Source: an uncultured Oceanobacillus sp. (GTDB taxonomy: Bacteria; Bacillota; Bacilli; Bacillales; Amphibacillaceae). From it: DNA of 8,788 nt. The notes beneath the pieces were generated by a model. That model was not told where the DNA came from and did not search any database. It worked only from the letters and a program-made list of their open reading frames with translations. Below, in pieces: positions 1 to 6,210 of the stretch. The stretch covers positions 1-8,788 of the forward strand of contig CALKWU010000194.1 of the NCBI GenBank assembly GCA_938004015.1. The letters run 5' to 3'. How positions within the stretch are numbered: the stretch's first letter is position 1; every line of letters begins with the position of its first letter. A program made the position numbers and the translations under genes.

Positions 1-40
1 ATCAAAGTATCTATCGAAAAAAGATGGATTTCCTCATATC

Positions 41-76
41 AAAAAAGCGGGGGACTAGAAAATCATGAAGTCCCCC
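41..76 (-). terminator. Rho-independent terminator of the leftmost methyltransferase gene
   Basis: Read on the minus strand, GGGGGACT (76-69) pairs perfectly with AGTCCCCC (56-49) around a 12-nt loop. The stem is followed by GC and six Ts (48-41). The G/C-rich stem plus T run directly after the stop codon at 84-86 is the classic intrinsic terminator layout. It closes the methyltransferase transcript; nothing else in the window lies further downstream on that strand. Confidence 0.85.
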
Positions 77-83
77 ACTATCA

Positions 84-845
84 TCATGTTGCCTTCGCTT
101 TAATAATGAATCGATGTTGTTTCACATCAAAGTATCCTTTCGACTGGATATGTTGATGGATGGCATATAATTTTTCCAAATAGAATTCGGTGCTGAAGTA
201 AGGTATTTGCCACGGGATTGCTTTTAAGTAATAGACAAGTGCCCCGACATCATAAAAGCGTTGAACCGGAAACTCCTCTTGACTGTATAAAATTTCAAAC
301 CGATTGTTTTCAATTTCTTCCAGTGCTGTAGCCAAGTTCCAGTTCTCGTACTCATGATTTAACGGTACCCCAAGCCAGTCGTTAATTTCCTTACAATCCA
401 AACCACCGACTTGCTGCGTAAGGAATACACCGTTTTTCTCGATGATTCTCCTCACTTCACCTGCTGAAAAAGATTCATGACGATTGATCACCAAGTCGAA
501 CTGCTGGTCATGGAACGGTAAATCTGTATCCGAATCAATTGCAACGACTGATACGCCCAAGGGCTCAAGTCGCTCCTTGGCAATCGCAATGTTCGGTTCA
601 TAACTCTCCGTCGCAAATACTGAACGGGGAAACGGTCGCAATGCCGCTAATAATTCTCCACCACCCGTACCCATGTCCAACATGGAATCGGCATGAAGCA
701 TCAGTTCTCTAGCCAAACTACCATACGACCAGGAAAGTAAACCGCTTCGTATCCGGTCTGTTTCCGAAACATATGAAAAGTCCCAACCTGAAAATTCATG
801 ATCCGAATCATTGATTAGCTCTATAAACTTACAATCGTTCTTCAT
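84..845 (-). CDS. Class I SAM-dependent methyltransferase, substrate unknown
   Basis: Predicted cytosolic enzyme of 253 residues with a Rossmann-type SAM-binding fold. Motif I is LDMGTGGGELLAAL (residues 56-69), the G-rich loop that holds S-adenosylmethionine. An acidic post-I residue lies in ATESYEP (E80), and the FDLVINRHESF stretch (116-126) corresponds to strand beta-4 and motif IV of the family. The C-terminal third (about 150-253) is rich in aromatic residues and probably forms the substrate lid; I do not recognise its specificity. There is no N-terminal CxxC zinc ribbon, so it is not an RlmA/TlrB-type rRNA enzyme, and it lacks the Erm layout. The ATG start is well set, with GGGAGGT six bases upstream. 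A 208-base leader separates it from the next gene, and that leader may carry a short leader peptide and an SD-pairing element (see the separate entry). It ends in a strong terminator. Family assignment is firm; the target is unknown. Confidence 0.85.
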   Translation of the reverse strand: MKNDCKFIELINDSDHEFSGWDFSYVSETDRIRSGLLSWSYGSLARELMLHADSMLDMGTGGGELLAALRPFPRSVFATESYEPNIAIAKERLEPLGVSVVAIDSDTDLPFHDQQFDLVINRHESFSAGEVRRIIEKNGVFLTQQVGGLDCKEINDWLGVPLNHEYENWNLATALEEIENNRFEILYSQEEFPVQRFYDVGALVYYLKAIPWQIPYFSTEFYLEKLYAIHQHIQSKGYFDVKQHRFIIKAKAT

Positions 846-850
846 TATTT

Positions 851-947
851 ACCTCCCAAGATTTAAAAATGGTATAAACGATTTGCTGAAAGGGAGGCCC
901 TCTTGCATCATAAAGAAGTTGTTATATGTCATGTTCAAATAGATTCA
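851..947 (-). promoter_or_regulatory. Possible leader-peptide / SD-sequestering attenuator in the methyltransferase 5' leader
   Basis: On the minus strand a GAGGTG site (960-955) stands six bases before an ATG at 948-946 that opens an 8-codon ORF, MNLFEHDI, stopped by TAA. About 20 bases after that stop, GCCTCCC (898-892) can pair with the methyltransferase Shine-Dalgarno GGGAGGT (857-851) over 7 bp, one of them G-U, with a loop of about 33 nt. A short ORF followed by an RNA segment that masks the next SD is the layout of translational attenuators such as those of erm and cat genes. The pairing is visible. Regulation is inference, and the stem is short. Confidence 0.3.
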
Positions 948-1053
948 TGGCATACACCTCATGTCATCAATTGATTTTTGAAACAGCTATATAATTATTG
1001 GGAGTCATCCATCTACCTCAAACAATTGAAACAAAAAGCATAAAAGCGGTATC

Positions 1054-1593
1054 TTAAAGTGTTTTCTTCACTTCATAATGCATTTCCACAAATTGGTTGA
1101 AATGCCGCACTCTTTTTAATGACAAATCGAGTCGGGAGTCACTCTCTTTAAATAACGGAATTCCTCCACCAAGTATCCTCGGTGCAACGGTAATAATGAG
1201 TTCATCGACTAATTTTTCTTGAATGAAAGAATGGAGCAAATCGCCACCACCGACAAGCCAAATGTTTTTTCCATTTTGTTTTTTCAATTCGTCGATGAAT
1301 CCTCCGATATCTGTACGGATAAATGTCACGTCATCTGTATCTTCCAAAGACGATCTTGTAAACACATAACAGTTTTTATCTTTATATGGAAATTCTTCCA
1401 AATCCAGTCTCTTAATCCAATCGTACGTCCTTTTGCCGAGTAAGACCGTATCAACGGTTTCATAAAACTCCGAAAAACCATTATCGCCTTCACCTTCGAC
1501 GCTGTTCAACCAATCCATGGATTCGTCATTGGTGGCGATATACCCATCTAAACTTGAAGCAATGAACAGCACGACATGTCTTTGAACATTCAT
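1054..1593 (-). CDS. RibD C-terminal-domain / dihydrofolate-reductase-like oxidoreductase (YyaP/YwjB type)
   Basis: A 179-residue protein with a single RibD-C (DHFR-fold) domain, the usual length for stand-alone members such as B. subtilis YyaP and YwjB. Diagnostic pieces in order: the N-terminal strand VVLFIASSLDGYIA (7-20) with the SLDG turn; GKRTYDWI (53-60), matching the G(R/K)xT(Y/F) nucleotide-binding segment; VFTR (77-80); IWLVGGGDL (111-119), the glycine-rich NAD(P)H-binding loop; and PRILGGGIPLF (138-148). By family it should be an NAD(P)H-dependent reductase, but for most stand-alone members the physiological substrate is unknown and a true folate role is not implied. The start is the ATG at 1593, seven bases after GGAGG; a second ATG four bases later is out of frame. 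It lies 36 bases after the small membrane-protein gene and is probably co-transcribed with it. No clear terminator hairpin follows it. Confidence 0.85.
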   Translation of the reverse strand: MNVQRHVVLFIASSLDGYIATNDESMDWLNSVEGEGDNGFSEFYETVDTVLLGKRTYDWIKRLDLEEFPYKDKNCYVFTRSSLEDTDDVTFIRTDIGGFIDELKKQNGKNIWLVGGGDLLHSFIQEKLVDELIITVAPRILGGGIPLFKESDSRLDLSLKRVRHFNQFVEMHYEVKKTL

Positions 1594-1629
1594 TTGGGGC
1601 CCTCCAGGAATTAGATTTTAAAACTTCTT

Positions 1630-1857
1630 TCAATAACATTTACACTCATTCTTTATTTGAAGAGAACTATTCTGATATGATTCATTCAAGATTCCTTTCA
1701 AATTTTCTGTATACCCCCAAACCATATGAAGCCCATAACCAAAAGCAAATGAACAAACAATAGTTGTTGCAAGAGTGAGTTCATTCGTAAAGCCGACTGC
1801 CCGGAAAACAAAAAATATGATGAAAGAGCAGATGAGGACGTTTATAACCTTTTTCAT
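1630..1857 (-). CDS. Small two-helix membrane protein, unknown function
   Basis: A 75-residue protein I do not recognise. It has a short positive N-terminus (MKK), a hydrophobic helix at about 4-22, a short linker with a Glu (FTNEL), a second helix at about 28-47, and a polar C-terminal tail of about 28 residues. The tail ends in ECKCY, where the C-x-C pair could bind metal or form disulfides. The first helix could also be read as a signal peptide, but no clear cleavage motif is seen and a hairpin membrane protein is the better guess. The ATG start is preceded at eight bases by AAAGGG. The gene sits 36 bases before the RibD-C reductase gene in the same direction, suggesting one transcript. 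No convincing sigma-A promoter was found in the 104 bases upstream. Coding status is supported by the RBS, hydrophobicity and operon position. Confidence 0.6.
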   Translation of the reverse strand: MKKVINVLICSFIIFFVFRAVGFTNELTLATTIVCSFAFGYGLHMVWGYTENLKGILNESYQNSSLQIKNECKCY

Positions 1858-1961
1858 TTTTCAATCCCTTTCACCATTAATATTTCCTTTAACCATTTAA
1901 CTTAACAATTCGACAAAAAACGTATTTTCCCTTTTTTACCATCAAGAATATTTCAATGGTA

Positions 1962-2585
1962 CTATTCCTTACGACAAACCGCAATCCCTATCGGATAATA
2001 TTCTTCTCTCCGAAAAGACTCCGGTACGATCAATGCACCATTTTGATAATAAAATTCAACTTCATATGGATATTTTTCAAACAGGTTTTTGAATTCTTCC
2101 ATTGTTATTTGATGGACATGGAAAGGAACGCCGGATGGAATTCCTCGCCCTTTTCCAAAAGGAGTCGATAGAATAAGTGTACCACCGGGCTTCAGTAAAC
2201 GATTCAAATTGTCCAAGAATTGTTCCTCTTCTTGAATATGTTCATATGTTTCAAAACTGGCAATGACATCGAATTCCCCTAATTCATCAACTAGACTTGG
2301 ATCTGTCACATCCCCCACCACATGGGCCGATAACGGGTGATAATATTGACTGCGGGCATATTTCACCGCCGCTTCATCTTTATCGACACCGATGATCTCT
2401 TGGACTTTATCTTTACATCTTTTCGCTATGATATGAGTGCCGTATCCGGTGCCACTGGCAATATCCAATACCCGACCATGGGCAAAGAGTGTTGCAAAAT
2501 GGTATCTTGCTATGTGTTCGATCAACAAATTATTCGTAATATCCATTTTTTCAGGGATCACTCGTTCTCCTGTATCCTTTAACAT
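1962..2585 (-). CDS. Class I SAM-dependent methyltransferase (Methyltransf_11/25-like)
   Basis: A 207-residue cytosolic methyltransferase. It begins with TGERVIP (5-11), a start shared by several bacterial methyltransferases of this kind. SAM-binding motif I is VLDIASGTGYGTHIIA (39-54). The acidic residue closing strand 2 is D68 in GVDKDEAAVKYA, motif II is GDVTDP (91-96), and motif IV is FDVIASFETYEHI (105-117). Motif VI, LKPGGTLILSTP (131-142), marks strand beta-5. The HVHQITMEEFKNLF segment after it is typical of the C-terminal cap. Substrate is not readable; small-molecule or cell-wall/glycan methylation are both possible. The ATG at 2585 has a modest GGTGA site five bases upstream; another ATG four bases earlier is out of frame. 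It is separated by about 120 bases from the NUDIX gene and 104 bases from the membrane-protein gene, so it may be its own unit. Confidence 0.87.
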   Translation of the reverse strand: MLKDTGERVIPEKMDITNNLLIEHIARYHFATLFAHGRVLDIASGTGYGTHIIAKRCKDKVQEIIGVDKDEAAVKYARSQYYHPLSAHVVGDVTDPSLVDELGEFDVIASFETYEHIQEEEQFLDNLNRLLKPGGTLILSTPFGKGRGIPSGVPFHVHQITMEEFKNLFEKYPYEVEFYYQNGALIVPESFRREEYYPIGIAVCRKE

Positions 2586-2632
2586 TCATTTCACCGCTTC
2601 TATGTATTCATTAAATTTTTTTACCACAAATC

Positions 2633-2638
2633 ATTATA
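2633..2638 (-). promoter_or_regulatory. Candidate sigma-A -10 box upstream of the second methyltransferase
   Basis: Reading the minus strand, a perfect TATAAT lies about 48 bases before the ATG at 2585, within an AT-rich spacer. The hexamer at the expected -35 distance is poor (CAAAGT), and there is no TG extension, so this is only a plausible promoter for the methyltransferase gene. Confidence 0.3.
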
Positions 2639-2706
2639 AGTCATAATGGCACTTAACTTTGATTTTAAATGAAACACCTCACCTCACGAAAATAATCTTG
2701 ACTCCC

Positions 2707-3162
2707 TTAAAGCAATGTTGAACGTTGCTTTTCACCATCCTCATAATAAAATAGTTCACTAATCATATCATTTTCAAACACGTGCAACATTTTTTCAAAA
2801 TCAGACGCTAGCTTGTATTTGAAAATATCCTTCCTTTGTATCCAGAAAACATTGCCCTCCTTTGAGGATTTCAATGCTCCCGAAAATCTGTTTGTCTTAT
2901 AAAGCAGAACAACATATCGCTCCCTTTCTCTCGTTTGGAATTGTTTGACACCACACAGGATTGGCGTTTGAATCGTCAAACCTGTTTCTTCATGGACTTC
3001 CCGAATGACAGATTCCGAAAAAGATTCTCCTTTTTCCACATGCCCACCAGGAAACGTAATTCCGGGCCAATTCGGATTCAAACGATCTTGCACGAGAACT
3101 CTGCCGTTATCATCGTAAATCATACACATATTCGTGAATATCGCCGCTTCACTTCTGCTCAA
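2707..3162 (-). CDS. NUDIX hydrolase, MutT/8-oxo-dGTP diphosphatase type
   Basis: A 151-residue NUDIX protein. The complete box G-x5-E-x7-RE-[hydrophobic]-x-EE-x-G-[hydrophobic] is present at residues 40-62 (GHVEKGE, then REVHEETGL), supplying the Mg2+-binding glutamates. The N-terminus (TNMCMIYDDNGRVLVQDR) and WPGITFPGGH resemble streptococcal MutX-type proteins, which hydrolyse 8-oxo-dGTP to the monophosphate and so limit mutation by oxidised nucleotides. That substrate is inferred from family resemblance. The start is taken as TTG (3162-3160) with GGGTGAG five bases upstream. No in-frame ATG lies near the N-terminus; the first internal Met is at residue 12, inside the core strand. The gene has a long leader with an extended -10 element about 200 bases upstream. 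No terminator was seen after its stop, so read-through into the methyltransferase gene is possible. Confidence 0.88.
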   Translation of the reverse strand: MSRSEAAIFTNMCMIYDDNGRVLVQDRLNPNWPGITFPGGHVEKGESFSESVIREVHEETGLTIQTPILCGVKQFQTRERERYVVLLYKTNRFSGALKSSKEGNVFWIQRKDIFKYKLASDFEKMLHVFENDMISELFYYEDGEKQRSTLL

Positions 3163-3178
3163 TTGTTCTCACCCTTTG

Positions 3179-3217
3179 TGCTAGCCAATGTTTCATACCG
3201 AGAGTTTGCCAGCCAAT
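3179..3217. repeat. Pair of 11-bp direct repeats upstream of the NUDIX gene
   Basis: TGCTAGCCAAT (3179-3189) and TGCCAGCCAAT (3207-3217) match at 10 of 11 positions with a 28-bp period. The copy nearest the gene lies just upstream of the NUDIX ribosome binding site. The similarity is visible; a role as protein-binding sites is only a possibility. Confidence 0.45.
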
Positions 3218-3362
3218 CCTTTTACAATTTTTTCATTCCTGCTGTTCAACAATATTTATCGCTTGAAGATTCCTCAGAAAATTAAAACACCTTATCATTA
3301 TTCTATACAAAGAATTCATATCCTTCTTTTTCATCTATCCAAAACAGAAAATGGCGTAAACC

Positions 3363-3371
3363 ATTATAGCA
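3363..3371 (-). promoter_or_regulatory. Extended -10 promoter element for the NUDIX gene
   Basis: The minus strand reads TGCTATAAT, an extended -10 (TGn plus a perfect TATAAT), which can work without a good -35. It lies about 200 bases upstream of the TTG start, just downstream of the cadA terminator, and would give a 5' leader of nearly 200 nt. Confidence 0.45.
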
Positions 3372-3399
3372 ATTTGCATTTTTCATGCAGAGTTTATTT

Positions 3400-3457
3400 T
3401 ATGAAAAAGGACTTTTCGGTGCAAGGTGATATACACCCCACACCTAAAGTCCTTTTA
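3400..3457 (-). terminator. Large compound hairpin terminator downstream of cadA
   Basis: AAAAGGACTTT (3405-3415) and AAAGTCCTTTT (3446-3456) form an 11-bp outer stem. Inside it, two further GGTG/CACC stems stack (3418-3421 with 3441-3444; 3425-3428 with 3434-3437), closing on a 5-nt loop. On the minus strand the stem runs out into TTTTT, so it fits as the intrinsic terminator of cadA, whose stop codon is about 40 bases upstream. The A-rich other side gives a T run on the plus strand too, but no plus-strand gene needs it. Confidence 0.75.
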
Positions 3458-3499
3458 TAATACCCGAATCTGACTTTTTACGAGTTTGTCCGGAAACAC

Positions 3500-5653
3500 T
3501 CACTCTTTCACTTTCATCAGCCGCAAGCCATTCAATGCGACTAAAATGGTGGCACCCACATCGGAAAGGATCGCAATCCATAATGTGAGCCAACCTGGGA
3601 TGACTAATAATAATGCAAAGATTTTGATTCCAATGGAAAATATGATATTCGCTTTAATCGTGTGCAACGTTTTTCGACTCAGTCTGACGGCAAAAGGGAG
3701 TTTGGACAAATCATCTCCCATTAAAGCAATATCAGCGGTTTCAATCGCCGTGTCTGTGCCGGCACCTCCCATGGCGATACCGACAGTCGATGCAGCTAAT
3801 GCCGGGGCATCGTTGACACCATCCCCAACCATAGCGACTTTGCCGTAGTCCGCTTCGATTTTTTTAATATGCGACAATTTATCTTCCGGCATCAATTCAA
3901 ACTGGATATCACGTACACCTACAATATTTCCGATCGCTTCAGCAGTGCCTTTATGGTCGCCGGTCAACATCGTCGTATGTTCAATTCCCAACTCATGGAG
4001 TTTTTCAACGACCTGTCGACTCGTTTTACGCACTTCATCGGCAACGGCAATGACGCCAAGAACAGTTTGTTCCGTGCCGATCACCATGACCGTTTTTCCT
4101 TCCTTTTGCAATGTTTTCAGCTCATGTTCAAACTTCGATTCGGTCAGTTTCAAATCGCGGAAAAGCTGTGGATTTCCGATATAATAGGTCGCCCCATCTA
4201 CCATCCCTTTTATTCCTCGTCCAGTAATGGAAGTAAAATCCTCTACCACCAGCTCCTGATAAGGGACTTTTTCTTTTTCCGCTTTGTTCACAATGGCTGA
4301 AGCGAGTGGATGTTGTGAACGGGATTCCAATGCGGCGACAATCGCTAACATTGCTTTCTCGTCAATTTGTCCATCAAATAAAATGTCCGATACCACAGGG
4401 ACACCTTTTGTCAATGTTCCTGTCTTATCGAAGGCGATGGCTTTAATCGTACCTAATTGTTCCAGGTGGATGCCACCCTTAATCAATACGCCTTTATGGG
4501 CAGCATTCCCGATTGCCGAAACGATGGAAATCGGTGTTGAAATGACCAATGCACAAGGGCAACCGACTACAAGGACAGCCAATCCTTGATATACCCAAGT
4601 TCCCCAACCTCCTCCAAAAAAGAGAGGTGGGATGATGGCAACGATCAAGGCGATTACCATAATGATTGGCGTATAGTATTTGGCGAATTTATCGACAAAC
4701 TTTTGGGCAGGAGCACGTTCGCCTTGTGCTTCCTCAACCAGATGGATAATTCTTGATATGGTCGTATCTTCGGCGATTTTCGTCACTTTGACTTCCAATA
4801 AGCCTTCACCATTCAACGTTCCGGCAAACACTTCATCGTCAACTGTTTTGGCGACAGGTACCGATTCACCGGTTATCGGGGCTTGGTTGACAGCCGAATG
4901 ACCATTTACGACGATTCCATCCATGGCAATTTTTTGCCCGGGTTTGACGATCATCCTATCTCCAATCATTATATCTTCTACAGGAACTTGGATCTCTTGG
5001 CCATTTCTGCGGATGAGCGCTTCTTTTGGTGCCAAATCCATCAAGGAACGGATAGACTCCCTTGCCCGATCCATCGAAAACCGTTCAAGTGCTTCACTAA
5101 TCGCAAAAAGAATGACGACGACGGCAGCCTCCGCCCATTCCCCGACGATCGCTGCACCGATGACCGCCACTGTCATCAACGTTTTCATATCGAAATCCAG
5201 TTTGACGAGATTTTGCAAACCGACTTTAAATAATGTGTGTCCACCAATGACTATCGATGCGACGAACAAAAGTATGGTTACGACATTGTCTTCTCCATTC
5301 ACAAATAAAGAGACATAACCGAAGACACTCAGCAAAGTAGCGAACATCAACGCCGGATGTTTCTTATAGAAAGGGATTTTTTCTTCCTCGCTGTTGGCTG
5401 TCCGGCTTCTCGGATTTGCCGACTTTTCCGGGAACACTTTCAAATTTTCAAAAGCTCCTGCTTGTTCGAGTTGTTCCACTGTGACCGTTCCATAAACATC
5501 TATTTTAGAAGCTCCAAAATTCACTTTCGCATCTTGGACTCCAGGAAGTTCTTTCACATTCCTTTCAAACTTTCCTGCACAATTTGCACAGGAAAAACCT
5601 TCGACACGGAAAACTTCTTTTTCAACAGTTATATTGTCAGCTGATTGGTTCAA
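3500..5653 (-). CDS. cadA: Cadmium/zinc/lead-exporting P1B-type ATPase CadA
   Basis: A full-length 717-residue heavy-metal ATPase that pumps Cd2+, Zn2+ and Pb2+ out across the plasma membrane. Domains in order: an N-terminal HMA metal-binding domain with C22-A-N-C25 in GFSCANCAGKFE; membrane segments from about residue 100; actuator domain TGES (261-264); ion-channel motif CPC (365-367); phosphorylation site D409 in DKTGTLT; the HP pair (H448-P449) of the nucleotide domain; TGD (564-566); and hinge GDGVNDAP (610-617). The last helices carry K677 and D698 (ILSDVGATILVALNGLRLM), the conserved pair of Zn/Cd (P1B-2) pumps. The sequence is very like staphylococcal plasmid CadA as I remember it. 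The start is TTG at 5653, nine bases after GAGG; the nearby ATG (5660) is out of frame and soon stops. No cadC repressor gene adjoins it; instead a split small gene lies 36 bases upstream, probably on the same transcript. All catalytic residues are intact. Confidence 0.96.
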   Translation of the reverse strand: MNQSADNITVEKEVFRVEGFSCANCAGKFERNVKELPGVQDAKVNFGASKIDVYGTVTVEQLEQAGAFENLKVFPEKSANPRSRTANSEEEKIPFYKKHPALMFATLLSVFGYVSLFVNGEDNVVTILLFVASIVIGGHTLFKVGLQNLVKLDFDMKTLMTVAVIGAAIVGEWAEAAVVVILFAISEALERFSMDRARESIRSLMDLAPKEALIRRNGQEIQVPVEDIMIGDRMIVKPGQKIAMDGIVVNGHSAVNQAPITGESVPVAKTVDDEVFAGTLNGEGLLEVKVTKIAEDTTISRIIHLVEEAQGERAPAQKFVDKFAKYYTPIIMVIALIVAIIPPLFFGGGWGTWVYQGLAVLVVGCPCALVISTPISIVSAIGNAAHKGVLIKGGIHLEQLGTIKAIAFDKTGTLTKGVPVVSDILFDGQIDEKAMLAIVAALESRSQHPLASAIVNKAEKEKVPYQELVVEDFTSITGRGIKGMVDGATYYIGNPQLFRDLKLTESKFEHELKTLQKEGKTVMVIGTEQTVLGVIAVADEVRKTSRQVVEKLHELGIEHTTMLTGDHKGTAEAIGNIVGVRDIQFELMPEDKLSHIKKIEADYGKVAMVGDGVNDAPALAASTVGIAMGGAGTDTAIETADIALMGDDLSKLPFAVRLSRKTLHTIKANIIFSIGIKIFALLLVIPGWLTLWIAILSDVGATILVALNGLRLMKVKE

Positions 5654-5689
5654 TGCTCATGACCTCTCTCCAAAATACCTCGCAGACTA

Positions 5690-5860
5690 TTATTCCAATG
5701 TATGATTCTTCACTTCTTTCAACATCAGTTCCACAAGATCGATATTGTTGTCAATATCGTTCAACCGTTCCGCAACTGTTCTTGGCCAAGTGAAAAATAT
5801 GTTCGAGATTGAAGAAATGCTTTTGTTTTTGGATGCGGATTGCATGGCTGATTCTAACAT
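5690..5860 (-). CDS. Second half of a split small gene upstream of cadA, or a separate 56-residue protein
   Basis: A 56-codon frame beginning MLESAMQSASKNKS and continuing to FFTWPRTVAERLNDIDNN and LVELMLKEVKNHTLE, followed by a double stop (TAA TAG). It is unrecognised; the C-terminal half looks helical and amphipathic. An AGGAG lies only three bases before its ATG, tighter than usual. The ATG overlaps the stop of the preceding 35-codon frame by 7 bases (ATGTTAG). It could be a translationally coupled second gene. Alternatively it is the rest of one protein, because one added A in the seven-A run at 5868-5874 (or a -1 shift there) would fuse the two frames. It ends 36 bases before the cadA start and is probably co-transcribed with it. 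Confidence 0.5.
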   Translation of the reverse strand: MLESAMQSASKNKSISSISNIFFTWPRTVAERLNDIDNNIDLVELMLKEVKNHTLE

Positions 5861-5961
5861 TTTCTCCTTTTTTTCACCATCTCATTGAGATCTTGTTTCA
5901 ACCAAACAGGAGCCATTTTCATTACTTTTTTGACCATTGTTTCAAATTCTTTCGTGTTCAT
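5854..5961 (-). CDS. First half of a split small gene upstream of cadA, or a separate 35-residue protein
   Basis: A 35-codon frame starting at ATG 5961, five bases after a good AGAGGA site and about 75 bases downstream of a TATAAT promoter element. These signals argue that translation really starts here. It reads MNTKEFETMVKKVMKMAPVW, then LKQDLNEMVKKRRKC and stop. It is lysine-rich, probably helical, and of unrecognised family. A run of seven As (5874-5868) lies six codons before the stop. With eight As the frame would continue KKKEKMLESAMQ into the next frame, giving one protein of about 91 residues. So the stop may be a real end, a frameshift mutation, a sequencing slip at a homopolymer, or a site of ribosomal or polymerase slippage. 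Confidence 0.5.
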   Translation of the reverse strand: MNTKEFETMVKKVMKMAPVWLKQDLNEMVKKRRKC

Positions 5962-6032
5962 TAAAATCCTCTATTGAACGGAGCTTTCCTTCCCCATTAT
6001 TTCTCTCGCTTCATCAGTAAACACTTTATTTC

Positions 6033-6061
6033 ATTATATAACATTAGATTGCGCCACACAA
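6033..6061 (-). promoter_or_regulatory. Candidate sigma-A promoter for the split gene and cadA
   Basis: On the minus strand a perfect -10 TATAAT (6038-6033) stands 17 bases from TTGTGT (6061-6056), a weak -35 with the TTG core kept. It lies about 70 bases before the ATG at 5961 and would drive the small frames and cadA together. I see no clear ArsR/CadC-type palindrome on it. Confidence 0.5.
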
Positions 6062-6149
6062 ACAGACAAAATCGCTTCATACAACTAAGGACGGAAATAA
6101 CTATGGAACTAGTCATTCTACTTATTTTTCAACCGTTCAGTAGAACTGT

Positions 6150-6183
6150 CTATACAATGTGACCATATCAGCATATTGTATAG
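6150..6183. repeat. Inverted repeat covering the promoter of the Asp/Arg-rich protein gene
   Basis: CTATACAAT (6150-6158) and ATTGTATAG (6175-6183) are perfect 9-bp inverted copies separated by 16 bases. Two or three further inner pairs (with one G-U) extend the possible stem to about 12 bp. The arms coincide with the proposed -35 and -10 elements, so this may be an operator or just the two symmetric promoter boxes. It lacks a T run and does not look like a terminator. Confidence 0.6.
6154..6180 (+). promoter_or_regulatory. Candidate sigma-K (late mother-cell) promoter
   Basis: AC (6154-6155), a 16-base spacer and CATATTGTA (6172-6180) match the sigma-K pattern AC-N16/17-CATAnnnTA exactly. 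The expected start of transcription falls near 6187, about 12 bases before the ribosome binding site of the Asp/Arg-rich gene. A sigma-A -10-like TATAGT overlaps at 6179-6184 but has no -35 at the right distance. The motif is short, so the match is suggestive only. Confidence 0.4.
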
Positions 6184-6210
6184 TGATCCTACAAAAGTGA
6201 GGTGAAGAAA

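Larger units (their letters stand above)
3163..3404. other. Intergenic leader between the cadA terminator and the NUDIX gene
   Basis: The gap from 3163 to 3499 holds no gene I can support. Its left part is probably the NUDIX 5' leader. It has an extended -10 element (3363-3371), a small TGCAT/ATGCA hairpin (about 3375-3389), and a near-perfect 11-bp direct repeat close to the NUDIX RBS. One minus-strand ORF of 28 codons (MNSLYRIM..., about 3230-3320) has a poorly spaced RBS and was not called. No T-box core or riboswitch family was recognised. Confidence 0.5.

Noticed and set aside
1924..1960. ACCAT/ATGGT inverted repeat downstream of the second methyltransferase as a terminator
   Set aside because: On the minus strand the stem is followed by a run of As, and the stem is only about 6 bp; it does not fit an intrinsic terminator.
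3486..5644. Several plus-strand open frames of 70-143 codons opposite cadA
   Set aside because: They lie wholly within the well-supported cadA gene, lack ribosome binding sites and show no family pattern; they are antisense shadows.
5974..6162. Plus-strand frame of 62 codons beginning MNGAFLPHYF
   Set aside because: No ribosome binding site, irregular composition, and it runs across the minus-strand promoter of the small gene/cadA unit and into the sigma-K-like promoter.
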